From Corylus avellana (taxonomy: Eukaryota; Streptophyta; Magnoliopsida; Fagales; Betulaceae): a stretch of 64,000 nt of DNA. A program made the position numbers and the translations under genes. Below, in pieces: positions 55,009 through 64,000 of the stretch (positions are counted from its first letter, which is position 1; each line of letters begins with the position of its first letter). The DNA lies in NCBI RefSeq assembly GCF_901000735.1, contig NC_081546.1, positions 19,157,220-19,221,219 on the forward strand, written 5' to 3'. The notes beneath the pieces are model-generated. The model was given only the letters and a program-made list of their open reading frames with translations, was not told the origin of the DNA and ran no database searches.

Positions 55009-55060
55009 AACGTCCTCAGCCCGTGGGAGCAGGGTTTGCTAATTTACTGGACTCAAAGGC
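55009..55060. repeat. Start of an older gypsy LTR, split by the Athila-type insertion
   Basis: TGTAACGTCCTCAGCCCGTG is the classic start word of this LTR type. It is cut at 55060 by element b; the same LTR probably resumes at 60206. Confidence 0.5.
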
Positions 55061-56389
55061 TGTTGTGCCGAATACTACCTAAATTAATAGATAATAATTG
55101 GTATGTTTTAACTCGCAAGTGCACAAGATCAAAACAGTAGTATAGTGCAGCAAGTACGAGATCGTTCCCACAGAGATTGTTGATTTCGCTTAGAATTGAT
55201 TAAAATATCAACTTTGTCACGAAATTGATATTTGATATATTGAAAGGAAATAAAGAATAAAATGTAGGGTTCTGATATCCACCACTGATCATGCTCAAAT
55301 AATATAACAATATGCTAGTGCTCTAATCATATTATGAATACCTAATGTTTGCCAACCTAAGGATATTGGTGTATACTCTTTAAGCTATAGATTTCCTTAA
55401 CCAACGAGTTAGACATGGGTGTATACTCTAATTCTTTTATTTCTTAAAGGATTTAGCATGGGTGTATACTAAGTTGTTCTTTGAGAAAGAATAAATCTAT
55501 AGAAATCGACAAACACTTGGAACCTAGGACATGGGTGTATACTCTCTGTTTTTCATGTTGATTAACTCAAGAACTCGTGAGGAATTCTTTTGTTACTCTA
55601 TTAAGCCCAAGACTCGATCATCCAAATTGACTTAATTAACTAATCCGTACCACATGCATATAATGGTCAAATCACACACATATGAGGAGTTCAATAAAAT
55701 AGGAATTAATCAAGTTAAGCATCACAGTATGATTATCACAAAGGTGCCAATATTGAAATATTAAAAGAAACATAATTATGGCTTCAATCTAGCCCTACTA
55801 AGTAGCTTAGTTACACATAATTAAAATAAAACTAAAAATAAAGGGAAAGAAAGAACCAAAAACGACTCCTTGAAGTAGCCTCCAATTTCTCTCCCTAAGA
55901 TTATATCTTAAAATTGTCAAGCATAGAGGTCTATTTATAGGCTTAGGAATACTCTAGAAATCCTAGAAACCCTAGTAAACTTGTAGGGTTTAGTCCTAGT
56001 GCAACTAGGATTAGAAAAACCCTAACATGGAAAGCAAAACAAGTTTGGCCGCAACTGTCTTTTCTCCAACACACAGGTGCGATCAATCGCAGCCCGTATA
56101 CGCTCGATCGCACATCTGTGATCGAGTCTCCTCTTGTGTGCATGAGCGCACGCCTTGCTTGCTCGTCTGGACCTCTCTGGTAGTGCGCTCGATCGCACTA
56201 TTAGAACCTCTAGCTTTCCTAAATTTGCTCTTTAATGCTCGAACTTTTCATAAGTGCTTCCTTCTCTTCCAAAAGCCTACAAAAACATAGAAAACACATA
56301 AAATAAATAAAATAGTACAAACTAACAAAACTAAGGAATTAACAAATATAAGTTAAAGGGCTAAAATACATATATTTTAGCACTTATCA
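55061..56389 (-). repeat. 3' LTR of Athila-type copy b (1329 bp)
   Basis: Inverted TATA box CTATTTATAG at 55931-55940; cluster of CGATCG-type words at 56080-56205. Homologous to 39201-40601 and 59201-60200. Confidence 0.83.
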
Positions 56390-57602
56390 CACCCCCAACT
56401 TACATATTGCTAGTCCATTAGCAATACGAAACTGAAAACAAAATGAAAAACAAAAAACAAATAGATAAATCTATCTTTTGTGGGATGTACGATTGCATTT
56501 AGCATATGCAACAAGCCATTTAAACCTCTAGGCATTCCTTAGAGGATGAGTGAAGTCTCGTGAGGGTGTTCCAGGAATGTCACCCACAAATATTATGCAC
56601 AAATCATGTTATCCAAAAATCAAAGTATCACTCAAAACCATGGTTTTCATTCATTGGCAAACTTAAAAAAATAAACTCCATCTTCATAATGAATTGGAAT
56701 TTTAAAGTCTAATCACTTACAAAAGGCAGGTTAAGGCATCACAAGCTCGAAATAGCGTAAAGTGAAGTAGCACATAAATATGAAGTTTCCAAGTATTTCC
56801 TATATGTAATGTCTCAATATCTCAAAGTTCATTGAAATCCCCATCAGAATGAATAACTATGGCATAACTTTCTTTTTCTTTCTCTTCTTTTATATATATA
56901 CCAAAGTATCCATCTAATAAGTCATCTAGTTTTTACCCAAGACATCAAAACATACACATCAGACTTTCATGTCATACCCCACAAATTATGTGCTAATGTG
57001 CTTGTGTAACATCAGATCAAACATGTGAATTCTCAACGGCCTAAAGCAAATAACCAAACTGAAAAACTCTATCATCAGGTCATGCATTCAAAATTTTAAG
57101 CTTACCAATGAAATCAAATCATAATTTTTAAGATCAACTAAAATTTTAAGACAAACATGAACATGCATATATTTTTTTTCTTTTTCAAAAATGGCACAAA
57201 GTGTGTGTAAAGTGTCTCCCATACCCCCAAACTTAAATTATACATTGTCCCCAATGTGTGTATAACATGGAAAGATCTTACCCTAGGAGATGGATAAATT
57301 GTCTGGAATAGCATGGCTCATAGCACACCCTCAAACTTGAACGTAAGTACACTTGTTCTTGGAAAACAAAACACTAAAATAAAAATGGAAAAAACAAATG
57401 AAAATAGAATAAAAACAACCAAAGAAATAAAAAGGATATGCTATGGGGTGCCTCCCATGAGCGCTAAGTTTAACGTCTTCAGCCAGACCGTTGTCTTCGT
57501 CTTAAACTTGAAGCACCAATCTTTTCTTCTCTTACACCACAGAAAATGAATTTTTCCTATAGCAGGGGGATTCCAATTGTCTGTAGATTGGGGTGGACCA
57601 CT

Positions 57603-58831
57603 CTAAGATTTCTCAAACAGTTTCTTATCTAGTGGGGAATCATGAACTGGAATAAAATAAGAAGAAAACTCAGGGGGCTTTTCTTTCTTGTTGTCCTCAA
57701 TCTGCTCACTTGGCAGCTCTGACAGACTTCTCTTCTGGCCTCTTGCTGTTTCAAGAAGAAGAGCTAATGTTGAAGAATTCTCAGTACTCTCTTTTTTTTT
57801 TCCAATGTGGTTCTTATGGAACCTCAAATTGCTCCTCCTTCCTCTCTTCCTCTTTACTTTCAACCACTTCTTCGCTCTTCAATGTGACAGCTTGCCCTTG
57901 ATAGTAGGTGCACTCTTCCTCCATGTAGTGCTCATTAGGATTAGCCACCAACTGACCTTGGCACTCTTCTTCTATTCATTAAGTATGTCTGTTATTTGCT
58001 TGAGGTGAGCCTCCATCCTTTCAAATGATTATGTGCAAGAGTTCTCCATCCTTTCAAATAATCGCTTGCTTTCCTCCATTTGGCTAAAATGAGCTGACAT
58101 CTCTTCTTTATAGGCAACATGGTCTTTTTCTAAGGCAACATACGCTTCTTCTAAGGCAGAACTCTTTAGAGGAGGTGGTTCATCTTGGTATTGTTGATGT
58201 GGAGAGGAATATGAATAATCATATATGGGATATGGCACCTCGTCTTGAGCTTCTATCTTAAAAATGGAATGCCTCAGACTGGGGCTAAGACAAGAATATG
58301 ATTGACCACATAATTGTGGAGATGGCTCCTCTTCTTGGTATTGTGAAGGCCAATAGGTGGAAGATGGCCCCTCTTGGTATGCTTCTTCTTTAAGAATATC
58401 GCCTTTCTATTTGTGGTGGGCCTTCATCTCCTCAATGTCTTGCCGTGTTCTATTGGTCAACACATTGATCATATCTAACAACTCTTTAGAAATCTCAGGA
58501 GGAGGTGATTCAGCCTGATATTGTTGTTGTGGAGCTGATTGAGAGGAATATGAATGATCATAAAACTGCGGATATGATTGATGGTGCAATTCATGAAATT
58601 GTGAAGCATGATTTCTAGGAGCTTGATCTTGCCATGAGAGATTTGACCGTTGGCTCCATGTTGGGTTATACGAATCAAAATAGCCGTCGTCCCCGGTCTA
58701 GAGAACTATGTGTTCATATGTCCATAAGAATGGTTAGAAAATTGTCTTGGTGAGGGACAATTTCTAACATGGTGATAAGGGTGGTGGCAATATGAACATG
58801 GTCGATGTGGTGTCAAAATGTTTCCCCACAT
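57603..58831 (-). pseudogene. Zinc-knuckle-first frame of Athila-type copy b
   Basis: Minus strand from ATG 58831: MWGNILTPHRP then CSYCHHPYHHVRNC, a perfect C-x2-C-x4-H-x4-C knuckle at residues 12-25, PSPRQFSNHSYGHMNT, stop; after a one-base shift GDDGYFDSYNPTWSQRSNLS and a Gln/Tyr/Ser-rich stretch, then EISKELLDMINVLTNRTRQD, stop at 58407; a coiled-coil-like part (EEAYVALEKDHVAYKEEM) and a basic end (KVKRKRGRRSNLR ... FIPVHDSPLDKKLFEKS, stop 57603). About four breaks. It matches the C-terminal half of Athila-type Gag; the capsid part is missing. Confidence 0.7.
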
Positions 58832-59177
58832 GAGAACAAAAATAAAATAACAAAGTTAAAATTAAAAGGAAAATAAAAAAACAAACTTAAAAATAAAGAC
58901 TTACGAAAATGCAGACTCGAATGACCTGCATGAAATGAAAGAAAGAAATCAGATCTAAAATTAGAATAGTTTTTGTGCTATTGTCTAGATGTGCAATCGA
59001 TCGCAACTACTAGTGCGCTCGATCGTACTGGTGCACTCAATCACCCTGGTATGGGCACTCGAGCGCACCTCTAGAGGCAGAACAGGAACTGCGGAAACCA
59101 TAAAATAAAATAAAATAAAAATTAAAAAAAAAAAAAAAACTAAGGGAAAAAAAAAATTGCAAACAAAATCAAACAAT

Positions 59178-59194
59178 CCCCCGCAACGGCGCCA
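59178..59194 (-). promoter_or_regulatory. Primer-binding site, tRNA-Asp type
   Basis: Minus-strand TGGCGCCGTTGCGGGGG, six bases from the 5' LTR. Athila/Tat elements use a TGGCGCCGTTGCCGGGG site matching tRNA-Asp; one base differs here. Confidence 0.85.
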
Positions 59195-59200
59195 AAAACT

Positions 59201-60200
59201 TGTTGCCAAATACGACCTAAATTAATAGATAATAATTGATATGTTTTAACTCACAAGTACAAAAGATCAAAACAGTAGTATAGTGAGCAAGTACGAGATC
59301 GTTCTCAAAAAATTGTTGACTTCGCTTAGAATTGATTAAAATATCAGCTTTGTCACGAAATTGATATTGATATATTGAAAGGAAATAAAGATAAATAAAA
59401 GGTAGGACTTTTGATATCCACCACTAATCATGCTCAAATAATATAACAATATGCCAGTGCTCTAATCATATTATGAATACCTAATGTTTGCCAACTTAAG
59501 GGCATGTGTCTATACTCCTTAAGCTATAGATTTTCCTAACCAACGAATTAGGCATGGGTGTATACTCTAACTCTTTTCTTTCTTAAAGGATTTAGAATGG
59601 GTGTATACTAAGTTGTTCTTTAAGAAAGTATAAATTTATGGAAATCGACAGACACACGGAACCTAGGGCATGGGTGTATACTCCCAGTTTTCCATGTTGA
59701 TTAACCCAAGAACCCGTGAGGATTGTGTCTTAAAATTATGAGGCTTAGAGGTCTATTTATAAGCTTAGGAATACTCTAGAAATTCTAGAAACCCTTGTAA
59801 ACTCGTAGGGTTTAGTCCTAGTGGAACTAGGATTAGAAAAATCATAATATGGAAAGCAAAAGAAGTCTGGCCGTAGCTGTCTTTTCTCCAGCGCACGGGT
59901 GCGATCGATTGCAGCCTGTGTACGCTCGATCGCACGTCTGCGATCGAGTATCCTCTTGTGTGCACGAGTGAACGCCTTGCTCACTCGTCTGGACCTCTCT
60001 GGTAGTGCGCTCGATGGCAGGGGGCTTTCCCAAATTTGCTCTTTAATGCTCGAACTTTCTAAAAGTGCTTCCTTTTCTTCCAAAAGCCTGCAAAAACATA
60101 TAAAACACATAAAAGAAATAAAATAGCACAAGCTAACAAAACTAAAAAATTAACAAATATAAGTTAAGCGGCTAAAATACATATATTTTAGCACTTATCA
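59201..60200 (-). repeat. 5' LTR of Athila-type copy b (1000 bp, internally deleted)
   Basis: Same ends as the 3' LTR, but the stretch corresponding to about 55600-55920 is missing (junction near 59715). CGATCG-type words at 59895-60015. Confidence 0.82.
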
Positions 60201-60205
60201 TAGGC

Positions 60206-60985
60206 ACGGAGAATTACAAGAAATCTTGAACACTATTAAATATTCATAAAGAATTTATTAGAAACCTCGTAACTGTAAAGTTTTTCATAACTTTCAAAAT
60301 AAACTTAATAAACATTTGTAATCCCAACAAAAACTTAATAATTCAAAATATTATAGTATTGAAAATGTACTTATTAAACATAAAACGATCTTTAACAACC
60401 CATCGCCATTGCTCTTATTATTCTGGTCTCATAGGAAGTTCTCAACAACATCTGTGAGGAGGAAAAACAAAACGAGATGAGTCAAAAACTAAGTAAGGAA
60501 TATATCTAACAGTTTTCAAACAATTGAATTAAAAAAAAAAAAAATCTTGGTAATAAAATTTTTTGCAGTAAATAATTTTCTAAAAGTTATAAAGTAATTC
60601 TAAGTTCTTTATATGCTTAAGCAATTATCTTTCACTTGTTACTTTTTTGTCTAGCATACTCTTATGCCCTATATGTCGAGATTGTGAATGACTCTGAGGG
60701 GTCCGTGTGCCACCTGATTAACGTTAAGGTCCACTCAACATGCCAAGTCTGATGATAAACCACACGTAGTTGAGGCACCTCATTTTTAAGCCGAATTGTC
60801 TTAAAACATTCGTTTCGTAGGCACGTGAAAATATTTCATTAAGAACTTCCATACTTTCTATATTAGCATGTCTAAAATTATTTAATTTTTAAACATTTAA
60901 GTTGACATATCTTAACTCTTAAGCCTAGGGTTTGGCCCTACAATTCCTATATATGGTCTTTTCCAACTATCCTTTTTTTTTTTTT
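60206..60985. repeat. Older gypsy LTR remnant, continuation of 55009
   Basis: No gene. GATGAGTCAAAAACTAAGTAAGG at about 60476 parallels AACGACTTAGTAAGTAAACC in the solo LTR (51871), and the CCACACGTAGTTGAGGC part fits an LTR interior. Assignment is by style and by the split TSD around copy b, not by full alignment. Confidence 0.4.
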
Positions 60986-60989
60986 TTGG

Positions 60990-61550
60990 GTTAAATACTA
61001 TTCCAGTGCCTGTGGTTTGCACCAAAATCAAATAGCCACCTAGGTTTTCAAAAATATCACAAATGGTACATGTAGTAAGCCAATAAACCCACTTGTTACC
61101 TTTGTCAAGATTCTGTTAAGTTTTTTAACGGAAAGCCACGTCACTCTTATACGTGGGCGCCACATGGCATGGTACTTGGGGTTTTGGGTGCCACGTCATT
61201 TTTTTTTAAAAAAAAAATATCCAAAAAAAAAAAAAAAACACTAGGGTGGCCGAACCACCCCATAGGGGGTTGCCGGCCACCCCGTTTGGCCTGGGGGTGG
61301 TTCGGCCATCCCAGCATTTTTTTTTAAATAATAATAAAATATGATGTGGCACCCAAAAATCCAGGTAGCATGCCACGTGGCACCCACGTGTAACGTTGAT
61401 GTGGCGTTCCGTTTAAAAACGTAACGGAATCTTGACAGAGGTAATAAGTGGGTCTATTAGCTTACCATAGTTACCATTTGCGATAAGTTTGAAAACGCAG
61501 GTGGCTATTTGATTTTGGTGCAAACCACAAGTACTGGAATAGTATTTAAC
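60990..61550. mobile_element. Foldback element 5, arms of about 190 bp
   Basis: Left GTTAAATACTATTCCAG and right CTGGAATAGTATTTAAC, then GGTTTGCACCAAAATC / GATTTTGGTGCAAACC, AATAGCCACCTAGG / GCAGGTGGCTATT and CACGTGGC-rich inner parts. The centre has GGTGGCCGAACCACCCC and GGCCGGCCACCCC blocks with A/T runs and no captured gene. Flanked by T-runs on both sides, which could hide a TSD. Confidence 0.78.
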
Positions 61551-61562
61551 AATTTTTTTTTT

Positions 61563-61740
61563 TCTTAAAGGTCCAACCTGAGCCACTTACATGGGCCAAC
61601 TTGGGCCCTTTCATGGGCCTAGTCTTTCCCCTTGGGGTCCAATGAGGCTTGGGCCCTACAAGTGGAAGCCCATCAAACCTTTGACCTAAACTCTAATTAC
61701 GACCCTTCATCATTCTAGATGGGCTTAGGCTCAAACATGG
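61563..61740 (+). repeat. Right part of the repeat also present at 48272
   Basis: Continues after foldback element 5 with ACTTACATGGGCCAACTTGG and CCAATGAGGCTTGGGCCC, colinear with 48320-48480. Confidence 0.7.
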
Positions 61741-61756
61741 GGAATTGGTTGAGATT

Positions 61757-62160
61757 TGTTAGTATTTTTGTTGGCTAAATCTAGTGCCCAAAAGACGAAG
61801 TATTGTTCACTAGCACTATTCATGCTACTGTTCATGTTACTGTTGTTCCGTTCAAACGGTGAACAGTGCTGTCCGGGCGGAGGAAGATTCGGTGAATAAA
61901 AAGTCTCCGACAAATTAAATGCTCCTGGGAATCACGAAATCGGTGCATTAAATCCTGGTTTGTCCGAACGGCCTCCCAGCCTGTTTGGACTACCTGTGGT
62001 CAGAAAGTAAGCACCGCACATTTAATGCTTGCCAAATTTTCAAGATGTTGTCCACGTGTCTCCAAGCTATGGCACCGACAGAGTCCGTTCGGTGCAATAG
62101 CCTTGGAAAGAGAAACTTTCATTCCTAGGAGTGTTACTTGATTGATCAATTAATTAACGA
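61757..62160 (+). repeat. Copia-like LTR start, truncated
   Basis: Begins TGTTAGTATTTTTGTTGGC, nearly the same as the start of the minus-strand copia LTR at 41913, and carries GTCCGGGCGG / GTCCGAACGG words. The 3' end was not found. Confidence 0.5.
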
Positions 62161-62307
62161 AATATATTGGGGTAGTAAGAAAATTTTTTCCTCAATTTTT
62201 ATTTATTTCGTTAGTTATATTATTTAATTAAAATTTTTAATTAATTTTTCTTGACTCTATCTTTTAGTTTTGCCCCTTTGAATTAAAATTATCGTTCCAC
62301 TATTGCC

Positions 62308-62397
62308 TTAATTAAGGTAATTCACTTGCACCGCAAGTACCATGAGAATAGTCATCTTCGTCCGCACTATAAGCTTTCCCAAGCATTCCCTAGACAT
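62308..62397 (-). pseudogene. Signal-peptide fragment of the small secreted protein, second copy
   Basis: Minus strand from ATG 62397: MSRECLGKLIVRTKMTILMV, LAVQVNYLN, stop at 62308. It aligns with the first 26 codons of the gene at 50755 and then diverges, so only the signal peptide and upstream region were kept. Confidence 0.6.
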
Positions 62398-63027
62398 GGA
62401 ATGTCACCCACTCGAGAAGCTTTTTTATGTTTAAAGTTAAAATACAAAAATAATTTATTGAGATTAAATCTCTACTCATCATCGCTATTTATAGGAAATA
62501 AACCTCTCAGAAGAGAGAGCTAGAGGTGGAATTATAGGTAATTGGAGGAAAACATTAACATGACCATATTAAGAATTACTTAAGGAGTAATATTTACAAT
62601 GAAAAAAGAATAATTATTCAAAAAAATAGTTGTAACAATACGATAGCAATAAAAGCCACCATCATGTTGCTTCATATCGGCCTATAATATTTGTACTCTT
62701 TTCTAACATGTGGATTGATGGCTCCTTGTGACATGTTAATGGTTGGCACCTAAGTACTAAGCATTACATAATGCTTCAATTCAACGGATCCAGTTTCTCC
62801 AAAAAAATTTATTTAAATGAAGATTTGTTGAAGAATATAAAATTTTGGCAAAAGTTGATGACTTTTAACTTGAGAGATTTTTGGTTGAAGAACATATCTT
62901 GGCTTAGGTCAGAAGCTCCCCTAAGAGTTATATATAATTTAAAAATAATATTTGGTGATAAATTCATGTACTCTCATAAAAAGTTGTAACAACTCAAAAA
63001 AAAAAAAAAAAAAAAAAAAGTTAGTCA
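62325..63027 (-). repeat. Second copy of the duplicated upstream region
   Basis: Colinear with 50690-51405, ending at the A-run and GTTAGTCA directly before the assembly gap. Confidence 0.85.
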
Positions 63028-63127
63028 NNNNNNNNNNNNNNNNNNNNNNNNNNNNNNNNNNNNNNNNNNNNNNNNNNNNNNNNNNNNNNNNNNNNNNNNN
63101 NNNNNNNNNNNNNNNNNNNNNNNNNNN
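63028..63127. other. Assembly gap (100 N)
   Basis: A 100-N placeholder. True size unknown. The left side ends in the duplicated region, the right side starts inside a CACTA gene. Confidence 0.97.
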
Positions 63128-64000
63128 GCTCTAGACAATAAGTAAGTATATATGCTTCAAATACCAATATTGAATACGTATATAATTTATGTAGTTATTA
63201 TTGAATTTCAAATAATTAACATTTGCAATTATTAATGTGTTAGGCATCGGGCGAGACAAGTGCATCCATATTCAGGTGGTGACCATTCCACTATTGAATA
63301 AGACGTGGGATGTCCCCACCGGGCAAAAGATCGCGTGCGAGTACAATAAGGCGTGGCAGCCCGTAGAATTTAGCGGGATGAAATTCCGAAGGACGACCCA
63401 CAACGTCATAAGGAATGGGAATTATATTAGACTATGTGACGACAGGAAGGATGTACTGCCCCGTACGTAGGAGGATATATGAGACGCCTTGATGGTATGG
63501 TTAAACTCTTTCTTCTATTTTCGCATGTGTATTTCATTATTTTAAACATTAATGCATGAATTATACGCCTAACTTTTTCAACTTGTGCAGGCTGACTTCT
63601 ACATCCCGCCTGAGTACAATCTTGAGGCGATTAAAAGGGATGCGTTCAGACACATGGGCGTGAAGCTGAAGAGTTGGAGACACTGTGAAAGACGAGTTAA
63701 AAATTCAGCTGGGCGATACTTCTGACACAGTGAAGGCGAGAATGGGTTAGGATGCCATTTTTGCAATACAACGCCAATGACTTGGATGTCTTGTTGGCTA
63801 AATGGTGCGACCCGAAGAATTAGGTAGGTCACGAGTGTAGTTTCATTAATTGTAATTATGTAGTTTCATTAATTGTACTTGTGTTAGGCCTGACATTTTA
63901 AGGGTGGTATTTGTGTAGGAGTATGCTGCCTACATGAAGGCATTGCGAGCAAAAAACAACACACCTCACTGCACCGGGTCGATGAGCTTCGCTAAGGCGG
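63128..64000 (+). pseudogene. Transposase_24 (TNPA-like) gene of a second CACTA copy, partial
   Basis: 63128-63425 is nearly identical to 19494-19793: intron, then GIGRDKCIHIQVVTIPLLNK, TWDVPTGQKIACEYN, AWQPVEFSGMKFRRTTHNV. It then keeps a segment the first copy lacks: YIRLCDDRKDVLPRT, stop, intron, ADFYIPPEYNLEAIKRDAF, RHMGVKLKSW, and further exon pieces (DAIFAIQRQ-like, LDVLLAKWCDPKN), then a GTAGG...TGTAG intron and EYAAYMKALRAKNNTPHCTG SMSFAKA-type sequence to the window edge. In-frame stops make it a pseudogene. Confidence 0.85.

Larger units (their letters stand above)
55061..60200 (-). mobile_element. Non-autonomous Athila-type retrotransposon copy b with both LTRs
   Basis: Minus orientation: 5' LTR 59201-60200, PBS at 59178-59194, internal region 56390-59177, polypurine-like AAGTTGGGGGTG just before the 3' LTR 55061-56389. 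LTRs start TGATAAGTGC and end in ACA or ACAACA. TSD AAGGC (55056-55060) versus TAGGC (60201-60205), one mismatch. The 5' LTR lacks about 330 bp present in the 3' LTR. The internal part (2.8 kb) has no protease, RT or integrase, only a zinc-knuckle frame, so it depended on enzymes from a full relative. Confidence 0.83.

Noticed and set aside
1..64000. CRISPR array, rRNA genes, bacterial-type operons or phage genes
   Set aside because: No regularly spaced repeats with unique spacers, no rRNA sequence and no bacterial gene organisation. Everything points to plant nuclear repeats.

Overview
This window looks like repeat-dense nuclear DNA of a eudicot plant, probably a woody one, though the species cannot be read from it. 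The evidence is Ty3/gypsy and Ty1/copia retrotransposons with plant-type primer-binding sites, a CACTA transposon with the plant TNPD-like/Transposase_24 gene pair, plant hAT, MULE-like and MITE remnants, and fragments of plant genes (TOPLESS-related, receptor-like protein, LRR receptor kinase, cinnamyl alcohol dehydrogenase, nucleobase-ascorbate transporter, WAV3-like, TNP-associated). I see no intact host gene. Almost all coding sequence is transposon-derived or a decayed gene fragment, and there are two 100-N assembly gaps.

Layout. 118-5268 is a young, nearly intact gypsy element (A1) with 410-bp LTRs and target-site duplication (TSD) GAAAG. 5460-7966 holds a dispersed repeat, a decayed copia element and a possible host exon. 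7967-12556 is a chimeric gypsy element (A2): LTRs and 3' pol of the A family enclose the gag, polypurine tract and a complete LTR of a second, gag-only family (TSD GAATG). 12944-21713 is an 8.8-kb CACTA element (TSD CTA) with clustered ACGT-core subterminal repeats and two broken transposase genes. 21714-26005 has tRNA-derived short elements, a 2-kb gypsy LTR and the first gap. 26006-29740 has copia debris, a receptor-like-protein pseudogene, a CACTA end carrying foreign fragments and a receptor-kinase fragment. 29985-31380, 42450-43545, 43722-44775, 48645-49630 and 60990-61550 are long-inverted-repeat (foldback, MULE-like) elements; two of them carry host gene fragments (CAD and WAV3-like). 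31985-32990 is a three-exon TOPLESS-related fragment. 34125-35560 is copia pol. 38465-42330 is a nested stack: an Athila-type LTR inside copia gag, next to a Myb/SANT-like fragment. 45332-46790 is hAT debris. 50330-51410 and 62308-63027 are diverged copies of the promoter and signal peptide of a small secreted-protein gene. 51544-53589 is a solo LTR (TSD CTCTC). 55061-60200 is a non-autonomous Athila-type element with two LTRs, inserted in an older gypsy LTR. 63128-64000 is part of a second CACTA copy that keeps a segment lost from the first.

How the parts work together. The window records interactions between mobile elements: template-switch recombination between two retrotransposons, pol-less elements that must depend on enzymes from other copies, gene-fragment capture by DNA transposons, and nested insertions that give a relative order of events. 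Boundaries given with a TSD were read base by base. Boundaries without one, and all divergence figures, are by-eye estimates.
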